A stretch of DNA of 64,000 bases from Pyramidobacter sp. YE332 (GTDB taxonomy: Bacteria; Synergistota; Synergistia; Synergistales; Dethiosulfovibrionaceae), in assembly GCF_033060595.1 (NCBI RefSeq), contig NZ_CP133038.1, positions 2,108,001-2,172,000 of the forward strand, in the 5' to 3' direction. A program made the translations under genes and the position numbers. Below are positions 17,996 through 27,272 of the stretch, in pieces (positions within the stretch are counted from its first letter, which is position 1; each line of letters begins with the position of its first letter). The notes under the pieces were generated by a model. That model worked only from the letters and a program-made list of their open reading frames with translations, had not been told where the DNA came from and did not search any database.

Positions 17996-18961
17996 GTGCT
18001 TCAGTTTCTCGTCAAAAGGCTGACCCAGCTCGTGCTGGTCGTGCTCGTGGTCTCGCTGATCGTGTTCGTGCTCACGAGCGTGCTGGGCAACCCCGTTTAC
18101 CTTATGGTGCGCGAAAACGCGACGCCCGAGGAGATCGCGGCCGTCTCGGCCTATCTTGGCCTGGACAAACCGCTGTACGTGCAATACTGGATCTTCGTCA
18201 AAAACGTTTTGAACGGCAATTTCGGCCAGTCCTACATGTACCACCTGCCGGCGCTGGCGCTGATCACCGAACGGCTTCCCGCCACGCTGGACATCGTCGC
18301 CGTGGCCATGGTGCTCTCGATCTTTCTCGGCATCCCGCTGGGCGTATGGTCCGGCGCGTATCCGAAGAGCCGTTTCAGCAAAAGCGTCATGGCCATGTCC
18401 ATCGCCGGGATCTCCATGCCGTCGTTCTGGATCGGCATGGTGATGATCTATTTCTTCGGCCTGTATCTCGGCGTCCTGCCCGTGTCCGGACGCGGCGAAA
18501 CGGGCGTGATCTTCGGAATCACGACCAGCCTCGCCACCGCCGACGGCTGGGCACATATCATCCTGCCGTCGATCACGCTGGCGCTGGGCAACGTGGCGAC
18601 CATCATCCGCCTCACCCGCGCGGGGATGCAGGAAAACATGCGGCAGGATTACGTCAAGTTCGCGCGCGCCAAGGGCGTGCCCAACCGCAAAGTGCTGTTC
18701 GGACACGCGCTGAAAAACACGCTGATCCCGGTGGTCACGGTCTTCGGACTGCAGCTGGGCAACCTGATCGCGTTCACGACGATCACCGAGACGATCTACG
18801 CCTGGCCGGGCATCGGCAAGCTGCTCATCGACGCGGTGACCAGCGCCGACCGGCCGATCATCGCCGCCTACATTCTGTTCGTCGCGGTGATGTTCGTGTT
18901 CATCAATTTCATCGTGGATCTGCTCTACGTCTTCATCGATCCGCGCATCGACTTGCAGTAG
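17996..18961 (+). CDS. Peptide ABC transporter permease (DppB/OppB type)
   Basis: A 321-residue inner-membrane permease begins at GTG 17996, chosen because GGAGGTGA lies just upstream; an in-frame ATG 69 bases earlier has no ribosome site. It has six hydrophobic segments, the N-terminal VLQFLVKRL amphipathic start typical of DppB, and the EAA-type loop (ARAKGVPNRKVLFGHALKNTLIPV) that contacts the ATPases. It forms the translocation channel with the following permease. Confidence 0.94.
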   Translation: MLQFLVKRLTQLVLVVLVVSLIVFVLTSVLGNPVYLMVRENATPEEIAAVSAYLGLDKPLYVQYWIFVKNVLNGNFGQSYMYHLPALALITERLPATLDIVAVAMVLSIFLGIPLGVWSGAYPKSRFSKSVMAMSIAGISMPSFWIGMVMIYFFGLYLGVLPVSGRGETGVIFGITTSLATADGWAHIILPSITLALGNVATIIRLTRAGMQENMRQDYVKFARAKGVPNRKVLFGHALKNTLIPVVTVFGLQLGNLIAFTTITETIYAWPGIGKLLIDAVTSADRPIIAAYILFVAVMFVFINFIVDLLYVFIDPRIDLQ

Positions 18962-18975
18962 GAGGAGGACGAAAA

Positions 18976-19875
18976 ATGTCTGACGCACACGAGAAAAGCC
19001 GAGTCGCACGCTTTCTGGATTCGGAACTGTTTTACAATTTCCGCCACTCCCCTACGGCGATCGCCGGAGCGGTGATCGTCCTGCTCGTGATCCTGATCGC
19101 GGTCGTGGGGCCGCAGTTCACGGTGCAGAATCCCTACAACATGGCCGAGCTCGACCTGGGCGACGCCTACAAGCCGCCGTTCTGGCTGGAGGGCGGCGAC
19201 CCCAAGTTCCTGCTGGGCACCGACCAGCAGGGGCGCGACATGGTCAGCGCCATGGTCTACGGCAGTCGCGTCTCGCTGGTCATCGGCCTGCTGGGCACGT
19301 TGATGGCCAGCGGCATCGGCATCGTGCTGGGGCTGATCTCGGGCTATTTCGGCGGCAAGGTGGACGCGCTCATCATGCGCTTTGCCGACGTGCAGCTGTC
19401 GTTCCCGTCGATGCTGATCGCGCTGTTCCTGATGTCCATGCTGGGGCGCAGCATCACCAACATCCTGCTGTCGCTGATGCTGGTCGGCTGGGTGCGCTAC
19501 GCGCGCACGGTGCGCGGCGAAACGCTGCGCGTCAAAAAATGCGAATACATCGAAGCCACGCACGTGATCGGCCTGCCGAACTGGCGCATCCTTTACAAGC
19601 ACGTGCTGCCCAACGTCTTCGCCTCCATCGTCGTGCTGTCCACGATCCAGGTGGGCGGCTTCATCCTCACCGAGGCGACGCTGAGCTTCCTCGGCCTGGG
19701 CGTGCCGATCTCGCGCCCGTCGCTTGGCATGCTCTGCAACGACGGCTTCACGGTGCTTTACAGCGGCCTGTGGTGGGTCTCGATCCTGCCGGGGCTGTAC
19801 ATCATGATCATCGTGTTCGGCATCAACCTCCTCGGCGATTTTCTGCGCGACGAGATGAATCCCAAGCTGAAATGA
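18976..19875 (+). CDS. Peptide ABC transporter permease (DppC/OppC type)
   Basis: This 299-residue permease has the OppC N-terminal segment ([25 protein letters not shown]), the [24 protein letters not shown] signature, and the EAA loop in [32 protein letters not shown] precedes ATG. It follows the first permease by 14 bases and pairs with it in the membrane. Confidence 0.95.
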   Translation: MSDAHEKSRVARFLDSELFYNFRHSPTAIAGAVIVLLVILIAVVGPQFTVQNPYNMAELDLGDAYKPPFWLEGGDPKFLLGTDQQGRDMVSAMVYGSRVSLVIGLLGTLMASGIGIVLGLISGYFGGKVDALIMRFADVQLSFPSMLIALFLMSMLGRSITNILLSLMLVGWVRYARTVRGETLRVKKCEYIEATHVIGLPNWRILYKHVLPNVFASIVVLSTIQVGGFILTEATLSFLGLGVPISRPSLGMLCNDGFTVLYSGLWWVSILPGLYIMIIVFGINLLGDFLRDEMNPKLK

Positions 19876-19883
19876 GGCCCGCC

Positions 19884-20867
19884 ATGGACGACAAACTTCT
19901 TTTGCAGGTGAAGCACCTGCGCACGTGGTTCAAAACGTTCAAGGGCACGGTCAAGGCCGTGGACGACGTGTCGTTCGACATCAGGCAGGGTGAAGTGCTG
20001 GCCGTGGTCGGAGAGTCCGGCGGCGGCAAATCGGTGACGGGCTTCTCGCTGATCCGCCTGATCGAAGAGCCGGGCTTCATCGAATCGGGCGAGATCCTGT
20101 TCGACGGCAAAGACCTCATGACGCTTTCCGAACACGAGATGAACAAGCTGCGCGGCAAGGACATCTCCATGATCTTCCAGGATCCGATGACCTCGCTCAA
20201 CCCCGTCTACACGATCGGCCAGCAGCTCGACGAAACGCTGCGGCTGCACACGTCAATGAATACGGCCGAGCGCCGCCGAGCCAGCGTCGACCTGCTCAGG
20301 GCCGTCGGCATTTCCAATCCCGAAAACCGGCTCAAGAACTATCCGCACCAGTTCTCCGGCGGCATGAGGCAGCGCGTGGTCATCGCCATCGCGCTGGCGG
20401 CCCGCCCGCGGCTGATCATCGCCGACGAACCGACGACGGCTCTGGACGTGACGATCCAGGCGCAGATCCTCAAGCTGATGACCGATCTGATCCGTGCCGA
20501 GGGCTGCTCGCTGATGCTGATCACCCACGACCTCGCCGTGGTGTCGGAGGTCGCCGACCGCATCAACGTGATGTACTGCGGCAAGATCGTCGAGAGCGGC
20601 GCCGCGCGCGACGTGATCGACCGCAGCGCGCATCCCTACACCCATGGATTGATCAGCTCCATTCCCGACCTGAGCACGGAAAAAGAGCGCCTCGACACGA
20701 TCCCCGGCATCGTCCCCAACATGTTCGCCCTGCCTTCGGGATGCTATTTCAGTCCGCGCTGTTCCTGCGCTCAGGAACGTTGTCGCCGCGAAGCGCCGCA
20801 GCTGCGCGAGATCGCGCCGGGGCATTGCGCCGCCTGCCATTTTCCGCTTAGCGGGGAGGTGAAGTAA
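19884..20867 (+). CDS. Peptide ABC transporter ATPase (DppD/OppD type)
   Basis: This 327-residue ATPase has Walker A GESGGGKS, signature FSGGMRQR, Walker B LIIADEP and the switch His in LITHDLA. The C-terminal oligo_HPY region carries a Cys cluster ([15 protein letters not shown], then CAAC); homologues with such clusters bind an iron-sulfur cluster. I place the start at the second of two close ATGs, which has TGAGG upstream; the first overlaps the previous stop. It powers peptide import with its partner. Confidence 0.95.
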   Translation: MDDKLLLQVKHLRTWFKTFKGTVKAVDDVSFDIRQGEVLAVVGESGGGKSVTGFSLIRLIEEPGFIESGEILFDGKDLMTLSEHEMNKLRGKDISMIFQDPMTSLNPVYTIGQQLDETLRLHTSMNTAERRRASVDLLRAVGISNPENRLKNYPHQFSGGMRQRVVIAIALAARPRLIIADEPTTALDVTIQAQILKLMTDLIRAEGCSLMLITHDLAVVSEVADRINVMYCGKIVESGAARDVIDRSAHPYTHGLISSIPDLSTEKERLDTIPGIVPNMFALPSGCYFSPRCSCAQERCRREAPQLREIAPGHCAACHFPLSGEVK

Positions 20868-20868
20868 C

Positions 20869-21870
20869 ATGGCTTGTCTGCTTTCAGTCAAAAATCTCGA
20901 ACAGCGTTTCGACCTCGACCGCTCGTTCCTCAGCCAGCTCCGCTTCGAAGGCGGGCGCGTCGTGCGCCGCAAACGCGTCGTCCACGCCGTCAACGGCATC
21001 AGCTTCGATCTCGAAGAAGGCCAAGTCTACAGCCTTGTCGGCGAATCGGGCTGCGGCAAATCGACGGCCGCGCGCAGCATCATCCGCCTGATCGAACCGG
21101 CCGGCGGCTCGGTCCGCTATCGCGGGCAGGACATCGCCCACATCCCGCTGGACGAGATGCTGCCGCTGCGCAAGAAGATGCAGATGATCTTTCAAGATCC
21201 CTACGCTTCGCTCAACCCGCGCCAAAACGTCATGGAGATCCTCACGGAGCCGATGCTGTTCCACAAGGTGGCGAGCGGCAAAAAGGAAGCGCGCGCCCGC
21301 GCGCTCGACCTGCTGTCCCGCGTCGGCATCCGTCCCGAGCAGGCGACCCGCTACCCGCACCAGTTCTCGGGCGGACAGCGCCAGCGCATCGGCATCGCCC
21401 GCGCCCTGGCCGTGGAACCGGAATTCATCATCGCCGACGAACCGGTGTCGGCGCTGGACGTGTCCATTCAAGCCCAGATCCTCAACCTGCTCATGGATCT
21501 GAAGGACGAGTTCCACTTCTCCTATCTGTTCATCGCCCACAACCTCTCGGTGGTCAAGCACATTTCCAATCAGGTGGCGGTCATGTACCTCGGCAGCATC
21601 GTCGAGAAGGGCAGCAAGGAGCAGATCTTCGCATCTCCGCAGCATCCCTACACCAAGGCGCTGTTCTCTTCGATCCCCACGCTGACGGGACACAACATGC
21701 GCAACGCCGAAGGGCTGGAAGGCGAGATCCCCAGCGCCGTGAACCTGCCGTCGGGCTGCTGCTTCCACACGCGCTGCCGCTGCGCCATGCCCGTCTGCTC
21801 ACAGTGCGCGCCCGAAGAGCGCGAGATCGCGCCGGGGCATTGGGTGCAATGCCATCTTTTTGATCAGTAA
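20869..21870 (+). CDS. Peptide ABC transporter ATPase (DppF/OppF type)
   Basis: A 333-residue ATPase starts one base after the previous stop, with ribosome site GGGGAGGTG. Walker A is GESGCGKST, the signature FSGGQRQR, Walker B FIIADEP, and the switch is IAHNLSVV, where Asn follows the His. The Cys-rich C-terminus ([18 protein letters not shown]) resembles that of its partner and suggests a bound metal cluster. The long insert before the first beta strand ([18 protein letters not shown]) is common in DppF-type proteins. Confidence 0.95.
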   Translation: MACLLSVKNLEQRFDLDRSFLSQLRFEGGRVVRRKRVVHAVNGISFDLEEGQVYSLVGESGCGKSTAARSIIRLIEPAGGSVRYRGQDIAHIPLDEMLPLRKKMQMIFQDPYASLNPRQNVMEILTEPMLFHKVASGKKEARARALDLLSRVGIRPEQATRYPHQFSGGQRQRIGIARALAVEPEFIIADEPVSALDVSIQAQILNLLMDLKDEFHFSYLFIAHNLSVVKHISNQVAVMYLGSIVEKGSKEQIFASPQHPYTKALFSSIPTLTGHNMRNAEGLEGEIPSAVNLPSGCCFHTRCRCAMPVCSQCAPEEREIAPGHWVQCHLFDQ

Positions 21871-21876
21871 AAACCT

Positions 21877-21905
21877 TTGACGCTCGTTCGAAGGCTTTCT
21901 ATAAT
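21877..21905 (+). promoter_or_regulatory. Sigma-70 promoter upstream of the first C69 dipeptidase
   Basis: TTGACG, an exact 17-base spacer and a perfect TATAAT (21900-21905) form a strong promoter just after the last ATPase gene. It gives the dipeptidase a transcript of its own. Confidence 0.75.
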
Positions 21906-21913
21906 CGACAATG

Positions 21914-21950
21914 GAAAAAGGGGAGGAAACGCTTTTCCTCTCCTTTTTTC
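21914..21950 (+). terminator. Operon terminator overlapping the start of the next transcript
   Basis: The stem pairs GAAAAAGGGGAGGAAA with TTTTCCTCTCCTTTTTTC. It ends the peptide transporter operon but lies just downstream of the promoter at 21877, so it would also be at the very 5' end of the dipeptidase transcript. Confidence 0.65.
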
Positions 21951-21998
21951 GCAGCGGCCGTTTCGATTCCATCATTTTTTCAGGAAAGGGTGTTTCCC

Positions 21999-23795
21999 AT
22001 GGATCTTGTCATTCTGGCTCTGGCGCTTCTGATCGCGCTGCCCGCGGCGGCGCGCGCTTGCACGACCGTGGTGATCGGGCGCGAAGCTTCGCCGACGGGG
22101 CACGTGATCGTCGGGCACAACGAAGACGACGGCGGCCGTCTCGTCAACCGCCACGGTTACGTTCCCGCCGCCGACCACGCTCCCGGCGAAACGCTGCCGG
22201 CCGAAGATGGTTACGCGCTCATCCCGCAGGCGGCGCACACGCACGGATTCTACTGGAGCGAGATGAAGGGCGCCTCCGGCGGCATGTCGACGGCCGACTC
22301 CTTCTACAACGACCGGGGCGTGCTGATCGTCAGCGACAGCTGCGTCGACTCCAAGGAAGACCTCGAAGACGCCTCACGGCTCAGCGAGGGCGGCATCGGC
22401 TTCAACCTTCGCCGCGTCATGGCCGAGCGCGCCAATTCCGCCCGCCACGCCGTGGAAGTGGGCGTCGAAATGCTCAAACGCTACGGTTACGTTTCCTCCG
22501 GTCGCACCTACACCTGCGCCGACGCCGACGAAGCCTGGATGCTTCAGGTCGTCAGCGGCCGCCGTTACGCCGCGCGCCGCGTCGGCGACCGCGAGGCGGC
22601 GTTCATTCCCAATTACTATACGATCCACGAGATCGATTTCGACGACCGCGACAACTTCATCGTCTCGCCCGATCTGGTCGAGTACGCGCAAAAGAAAGGC
22701 TGGTACGATCCCGCTCAGGGCGCGTTCGACTTCGCGCGCGTCTATCAGGCCGAGAGGGACTGGATGGGGCCGGGCAACACGTACCGCAGCGCCGCCGGCT
22801 ATTCGATCCTGACGCGCAGCCCCTTCTGGCGCGAAGACCGCTACCCCTTCGCCGTCGTGCCGAAGCGTCTCGTCGCCGTGGAACAGGTCATGGAAATCCT
22901 GCGCTGCTACTACGAAGGCTCGTTCCTCGACCCCGCCTGGGCGCGTATGCAGTTCCCCGGCGGCGCGCCGCACGACACGGAGATCCGCCGCATCTGCACG
23001 GGCACGACCATGGAATCGTCCGTCACCGTCTTCGGCGATCGGGATCGTCCCGAGACCACGACGATGTGGCTGTGCGCAGGACGCCCAAGCGAACTGCCCT
23101 ATCTGCCCTTCCATCCTTTCTGCGGCGTGCCCGCCGCGCTGGACACGATGGGAGACGAAGCGCCGGCGCTTTTGGCCGTTCACTGCCGCCCCGACGCGGA
23201 GATCGCGACATGGCGCGACAACGGCTGGCAAAAGCTGCGCGACTTCCAAAACCTCTTCGAACTGGTCTTCCAGCAGCATCACGACGAGCACGAACGCTGG
23301 CTGTGGAGTTACGAAAACGGCCTTGCGCGGCGCGAAAGCGAACTGCAGGCGCGCGTCGCGGCGCTCGACGACAGAGAACGCGCCGCCGCGCTGCTGCGCG
23401 AGCGCGACGCAGCCGTCGCCGCCGAAGCGTTGGCCGCCATCGGCGAGCAGGAGAAAAACTTGCGCCCCGTCGCCGTCAGCGCCTCCCCCGCCGCCACGGC
23501 GATGGACAGCGCCGAAGAGATCGAGTTCAGCTTCGCGCTCACGGACGGGCGCATCCCCTCCGAGGACGCGCTGCTGCTCACGCTGGGAGGCACCAACGCC
23601 CGTCTGATGGGCATCCGCCCCGTCGCCGGTTCGTTGCGAGCCGAAGAGGGCCGCTGGACTGTCCGCGTCAAAGCCGCCGATCTGCAGAAAGCCGGCGTGC
23701 CCGGGACCTTCGACTACTGGCTCGGAGGACGCGACCAATGGGGGCGCTCCTTCGGCGGCCGCTGCTTTTTCACGTTCACGGAGCGAACGGCATAG
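21999..23795 (+). CDS. Secreted C69 family dipeptidase
   Basis: This 598-residue protein has a signal peptide ending ALPAAARA before Cys21. C69 (PepD-like) enzymes are N-terminal-nucleophile hydrolases, so signal cleavage at ARA|CTT would itself expose the catalytic Cys. Family motifs follow: CTTVVIGREASPTG, VGHNEDDGG and the RYAARRVGDREAAFIPNYYTI region. The C-terminal 130 residues, after the usual domain, form a coiled, Glu/Arg-rich stretch and a beta-rich tail. The ATG at 21999 is preferred over GTG 21990 because AGGAAAGG is then correctly spaced. It lies behind a peptide ABC transporter, which fits extracytoplasmic dipeptide hydrolysis. Confidence 0.9.
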   Translation: MDLVILALALLIALPAAARACTTVVIGREASPTGHVIVGHNEDDGGRLVNRHGYVPAADHAPGETLPAEDGYALIPQAAHTHGFYWSEMKGASGGMSTADSFYNDRGVLIVSDSCVDSKEDLEDASRLSEGGIGFNLRRVMAERANSARHAVEVGVEMLKRYGYVSSGRTYTCADADEAWMLQVVSGRRYAARRVGDREAAFIPNYYTIHEIDFDDRDNFIVSPDLVEYAQKKGWYDPAQGAFDFARVYQAERDWMGPGNTYRSAAGYSILTRSPFWREDRYPFAVVPKRLVAVEQVMEILRCYYEGSFLDPAWARMQFPGGAPHDTEIRRICTGTTMESSVTVFGDRDRPETTTMWLCAGRPSELPYLPFHPFCGVPAALDTMGDEAPALLAVHCRPDAEIATWRDNGWQKLRDFQNLFELVFQQHHDEHERWLWSYENGLARRESELQARVAALDDRERAAALLRERDAAVAAEALAAIGEQEKNLRPVAVSASPAATAMDSAEEIEFSFALTDGRIPSEDALLLTLGGTNARLMGIRPVAGSLRAEEGRWTVRVKAADLQKAGVPGTFDYWLGGRDQWGRSFGGRCFFTFTERTA

Positions 23796-23799
23796 GAAA

Positions 23800-23815
23800 T
23801 GTTCCACGTGGAACA
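23800..23815. other. parS: parS-like ParB-binding site 1
   Basis: Perfect palindrome TGTTCCACGTGGAACA, identical to three other sites in the window and matching the bacterial parS consensus (TGTTNCACGTGNAACA). It lies 4 bases after a stop codon. Confidence 0.85.
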
Positions 23816-23875
23816 TTTCGCGCCGGACACAGTCAGTCGTGCGATCTCTTCAACATGAAAAATCCACGATGAAGG

Positions 23876-23919
23876 AAACGCCGCGGCCCGGTCAGCGCTG
23901 ACCGGGCCGCGGCGTTTTT
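23876..23919 (+). terminator. Terminator of the C69 dipeptidase gene
   Basis: A 42-bp perfect palindrome (21-bp arms starting AAACGCCGCGGCC, no spacer) is followed by TTTTTA. Confidence 0.8.
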
Positions 23920-23930
23920 ATCTCATACTA

Positions 23931-24060
23931 ATCCTCGATAGAAAGTATTAACATAGTTTCCCGGGCGCTGCGGAGGAGTTCAGTCGCTCAGGACTATTTC
24001 GACCGCTGCGCGGTCTGCGCAGCTCGCTTTGTGAATCTCCCCCGCAGCGCCTCCATATTC
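23931..24060 (-). repeat. Dispersed repeat, copy 1
   Basis: Read on the minus strand, this matches the segment 55170-55296. The 32-base core (complement 23996-24027; compare 55203-55234) has only two differences, and both copies end CTATCGAGGAT. The core folds as GCTGCGC / GCGCAGC. No coding sequence is apparent. Confidence 0.65.
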
Positions 24061-24091
24061 GGCATTTTAATTGAGAAATAGTATCATACTA

Positions 24092-24971
24092 GGGCTTGTT
24101 TAAAAAACGTCAAAGTTGCCTAAATCGATCCAATCGCTTAAACTTTTCTCATGGAAGAGAGAAGATATGAACTGACCTCCAGCGAGTGGAATCGAATCAA
24201 GAGAATGCTGCCGCCCGAACACCCGAAATCAGGTCAACGTGGACGCCCGGCAAAATACGATAACCGCAGGATCATCAATGGGATTCTGTGGCTTGCCAGA
24301 AGTGGAGCGCCATGGAGAGATCTTCCGGAGCGTTACGGCAAATGGCAGGCAGTTTACGCACGTTTCAGGCTGTGGAAACAGCGGGGAATATTCGAGGCGA
24401 TCTTTGCCGCCCTAAGCGCTGATGCCGACATGGAAAATCTCTCTATCGACTCCACGTCCTGCAAAGTACATCAAAGTGCCAACGGGAGAGGGAAAACCCC
24501 GGAAGGGGGAAAAAAGGGGCTCAAGCGATTGGCATGTCCAGAGGCGGCAAGAATACGAAAATTCATGCGATAGTAGATGGTTTAGGCAATCCGCTGGCGC
24601 TCCTGCTCAGTCCCGGCAATGACCACGATTCCCGCCATGCCGTGTCCTTGCTCGGGCAAGCGGAAATCAGAGGGAGCAACGTCATCGGCGATAAGGCTTA
24701 CGGTTCGCAAGCCATCAGAGAGTACATTACTTCTCGGGAGGGAAGTTACACTATCCCGCCGAAGAGCGATAATCCCGAACCGTGGTTTATAGATGAGCAT
24801 GTTTACAAGGAACGACACTTGGTTGAATGTTTCTTTCAGAAAATCAAATGGTTCCGTAGAATTTTCACCCGCTATGACAAACTTGACGCTTCGTTTTTCG
24901 CTTTTGTTCTTGTCGCTGCCAGTGTTATTTTATTGAAATAATACAAGCTGAAATGTTTTTTAAACAAGCCC
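24092..24971 (+). mobile_element. IS5-type (IS427 group) insertion sequence, 880 bp
   Basis: Perfect 17-bp terminal inverted repeats (GGGCTTGTTTAAAAAAC at 24092 and its complement ending at 24971) are flanked by a TA duplication (24090-24091 and 24972-24973). Two overlapping transposase frames fill the element. It separates the dispersed repeat from the DUF2088 gene, whose stop lies 17 bases beyond the right end. Confidence 0.9.
24151..24941 (+). CDS. IS5 family transposase, OrfA and OrfB joined by -1 frameshift
   Basis: OrfA (24151-24573) carries the DUF4096-type N-terminal domain (RRIINGILWLARSGAPWRDLPERYG) and the first catalytic Asp region (SIDSTSCKVH). OrfB continues from the -1 frame as KGAQAIGMSRGGKNTKIHAIVDG, with the second Asp in IGDKAYGS and the Glu in ERHLVECFFQKIKWFRRIFTRYDK. 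The slippery heptamer A AAA AAG lies at 24510-24516, in phase for -1 slippage and preceded by a G-rich, ribosome-site-like run. This is the classical programmed frameshift signal, so the transposase looks intact. Confidence 0.88.
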
Positions 24972-24989
24972 TAATTCTTTGCGGAGTGG

Positions 24990-26264
24990 TTAGAACAGGT
25001 TGCCGTCCGCGTCGAATTTCAGTTCGTACGGCGCGCCGACGACCTCCATGTGCGGATGGACGGCGACCGCCGGGAGCAGCGCCTCGGAGACTTCGATCTC
25101 GTCGAGGGCGAGGGTGTTTTTGATGCGCACGAGGCGCAATTTCGACGGGTCGAGCACGTTGCAGGTCTTGATGCAGCCCTGGATGGCCTGACGGTCGCTC
25201 TTCAGCACCATGGGGATCTTCACCGTCAGCGGCACGGTGGAAGTGATGGCGTTCGGATAGGTCTGCTCCATGCTGAACTTTTCGTAGGCGCGCATGGTGG
25301 TCACGTCGAGCATGCCCAGACCGTTGCCGTTGCCGTGCGAGACGTCGGTGATGTCGAGCGCGGCGACGCGGGTGATCTTCGGGCCGCCGGAGGCGTAAGG
25401 CGTGTTGTAGCGTCCCACCACGTTGGTGTCGAAGCCCGTGCCGGCGATGTTCTTGCCGATCTCGTCCATGATCAGCACGTCGAATTCGTCGAGCTGGATC
25501 TTGGCCAGCAGCTCCCATGCGCGTTCGAGCAGCACCGGTTCGCGCCCGAGCACTTCGTCTTTGCGCATCAGTTCGATCTGCGCCGTCTCGTGATAGGCGT
25601 TTTCCAGCAGCGCCACGCAGCAGAGCACGTTCTTCTTGGCCAACGTTACGGCGGCGATGGCGGGAATGTTCTCGGCCATGTGCCCGAAGCCTTCGGCGTG
25701 ACAGAAGTCCGCGCCTTTCTGCTTGCCCATGCCGATGGCGCACATCTTGCAGATGCCGCTCTCCACTGCGCCGCGAAATCCCGTGTGCGGCTTGACGCGG
25801 TTGACGATGATGATGGCGTCGGCCGCGTCGGCATACTTGTCGAGGTAGACGGGACGACCGTTGGCAGCCGTGCCGAGCCGTACCGTTTCCATCGTGGAAC
25901 GAACCGGCGCACCCATGGTTTCTTCGCTGATGCCGAGGCCGGCCAGCATGTTTTTCTGTCCTTCGGCGGTGGCCCCGCCGTGGCTGCCCATGGCGGGGAA
26001 GATAAAGGGCTCGCCGCCTCGCCTTTTCACCGCTTCGACCAGCGTCCTGATGATCAACGGATAGTTGGTGATGCCGCGGCTGCCGGCGGTGATGGCAACG
26101 CTCATACCGGGCGTGACGGAGTCGAGATAACGCCCCGTTTCCAGCCCGGTACGCAGATCGCCGGCGGGGTCCTGCACGCAAGGGCGAGGAAAGTTCTGGC
26201 GGACTTTCACGAACCGGGGGATCCGAATGGGATCCAGCGCTTCATCGATGAACGACATGGACAT
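24990..26264 (-). CDS. Lactate-racemase-like (DUF2088/LarA N-domain) protein
   Basis: This 424-residue cytoplasmic protein has the LarA N-terminal-domain features: PGMSVAITAGSRGITNYPLIIRTLVEAVKRRG, then the FPAMGSHGGATAEGQ loop that in LarA carries His residues near the nickel-pincer cofactor. It continues with KPHTGFRGAVESGICKM and an MDEIGKNIAGTGFDTNVVGR segment. True LarA needs LarB, LarC and LarE to build its cofactor; none is nearby. A different hydroxy-acid epimerase or dehydratase activity is therefore possible. AGAGGAAG precedes the chosen start. Transcription runs toward the IS5 element. Confidence 0.8.
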   Translation of the reverse strand: MSMSFIDEALDPIRIPRFVKVRQNFPRPCVQDPAGDLRTGLETGRYLDSVTPGMSVAITAGSRGITNYPLIIRTLVEAVKRRGGEPFIFPAMGSHGGATAEGQKNMLAGLGISEETMGAPVRSTMETVRLGTAANGRPVYLDKYADAADAIIIVNRVKPHTGFRGAVESGICKMCAIGMGKQKGADFCHAEGFGHMAENIPAIAAVTLAKKNVLCCVALLENAYHETAQIELMRKDEVLGREPVLLERAWELLAKIQLDEFDVLIMDEIGKNIAGTGFDTNVVGRYNTPYASGGPKITRVAALDITDVSHGNGNGLGMLDVTTMRAYEKFSMEQTYPNAITSTVPLTVKIPMVLKSDRQAIQGCIKTCNVLDPSKLRLVRIKNTLALDEIEVSEALLPAVAVHPHMEVVGAPYELKFDADGNLF

Positions 26265-26459
26265 GCACTTCCTCTTCATGAAAAAATAACGATCTCTCGA
26301 GGCAGTTCCGCGCAGGCGCGCGCCTTCTCGAAAGTCGGACTGGCGATTCATTCCTATCACAAACCCCGCTCTTTGTCCAAGTCATGAAAGCATATAACTT
26401 TATGAACGCGCGGCTATCATCACGTCGAAAAACTCCCGCCGCCGGCCGCAAAGCGGACG

Positions 26460-27092
26460 TCAGGGCCGTACCATGAGCGGAATGATCTTCTTCAGATCGG
26501 CTGTTTTTTCGATCGTGAAGAGCGGCACGTTTTTTTCGGCGCAGAGCGTGGTAAAATAGCCGTCGAGATTGCCGTCCGAACGGACGATCATGAAGTCGGC
26601 GGCGCCGGCGAAGGGCAGAAACGGTTCGGAGTTCTTGAGACGGCGCGGCTCGCCGCCCACGTGCATGGCGACGACTTTTACGTTGTGTTTCTTCGCCTCG
26701 GCCAGGATCTCGGAACAGCGGGCCGCTTCGTCGAGGATGCTCAGCCCCGACACCGTCGGGCTGGGTTTGCCGTCGCGGGTGATCACGATCGCCGTCGAAT
26801 CGGCGTCGAACGAGCAGCAGTACACGCTGCTGCTGCACCCCAGTACGGCGAAGATGGTCTTGTAGCGGCTCCAGTCCACCTCCCCGGCGGGAACGTCGAG
26901 CTTGTAGTCGTAGTCGATCTGCAGACGGCGGCACAAAATGTTGACCGAATTGGTGTCCTGACTTTGCCCGAAGCCGGTGATCAGCACGGGCGTTTCGACC
27001 CGGGGCAGCGGCGGCTCTGCGGCCGCGGCGCTGTCCGTCCGGAGGAAGAGCGCACAGAAAAGGACGGCCCAACGGAAGATTTTCCTCATCAT
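26460..27092 (-). CDS. Exported DUF6305-like protein
   Basis: A 210-residue protein has a signal peptide (IFRWAVLFCALFLRTDSAAA) and a single alpha/beta domain. The mature part begins PVLITGFGQSQDTNSVNILCRRLQIDYDYKL, with a later AVLGCSSSVYCCSFDADS and a final FTIEKTADLKKIIPLM. The fold resembles a nucleotide- or cofactor-free flavodoxin-like domain. I associate it with DUF6305, whose function is unknown. It is divergent from the zinc uptake operon and shares its intergenic region. The start has GAGGAG upstream. Confidence 0.7.
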   Translation of the reverse strand: MMRKIFRWAVLFCALFLRTDSAAAAEPPLPRVETPVLITGFGQSQDTNSVNILCRRLQIDYDYKLDVPAGEVDWSRYKTIFAVLGCSSSVYCCSFDADSTAIVITRDGKPSPTVSGLSILDEAARCSEILAEAKKHNVKVVAMHVGGEPRRLKNSEPFLPFAGAADFMIVRSDGNLDGYFTTLCAEKNVPLFTIEKTADLKKIIPLMVRP

Positions 27093-27141
27093 TGAATATC
27101 TCCTCAGCGTTACGACGACTGAACTTATGCATTCTTTTCAT

Positions 27142-27170
27142 TTGACAACGGCGATGCCGCGTGCTAGCTT
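27142..27170 (+). promoter_or_regulatory. Possible promoter of the zinc uptake operon
   Basis: A perfect TTGACA (27142-27147), a 17-base spacer and TAGCTT with a TGC extension (27162-27170) precede the operon by about 100 bases. The -10 is weak. No clear Zur-type palindrome is seen. Confidence 0.4.
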
Positions 27171-27272
27171 TTGAAATATATTTTTGCCAATGGCGTAAAA
27201 AGTCCGCCCTTTTGCGATTATAGCACAGAGGTGCGGACAATTTTAAATTTTCTGCAACGGAGGCTTTCAGAA

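Noticed and set aside
26265-26459. Promoter of the DUF2088 gene
   Set aside because: A TTGGAC-like hexamer is present but no acceptable -10 at the right distance, so no site is annotated.
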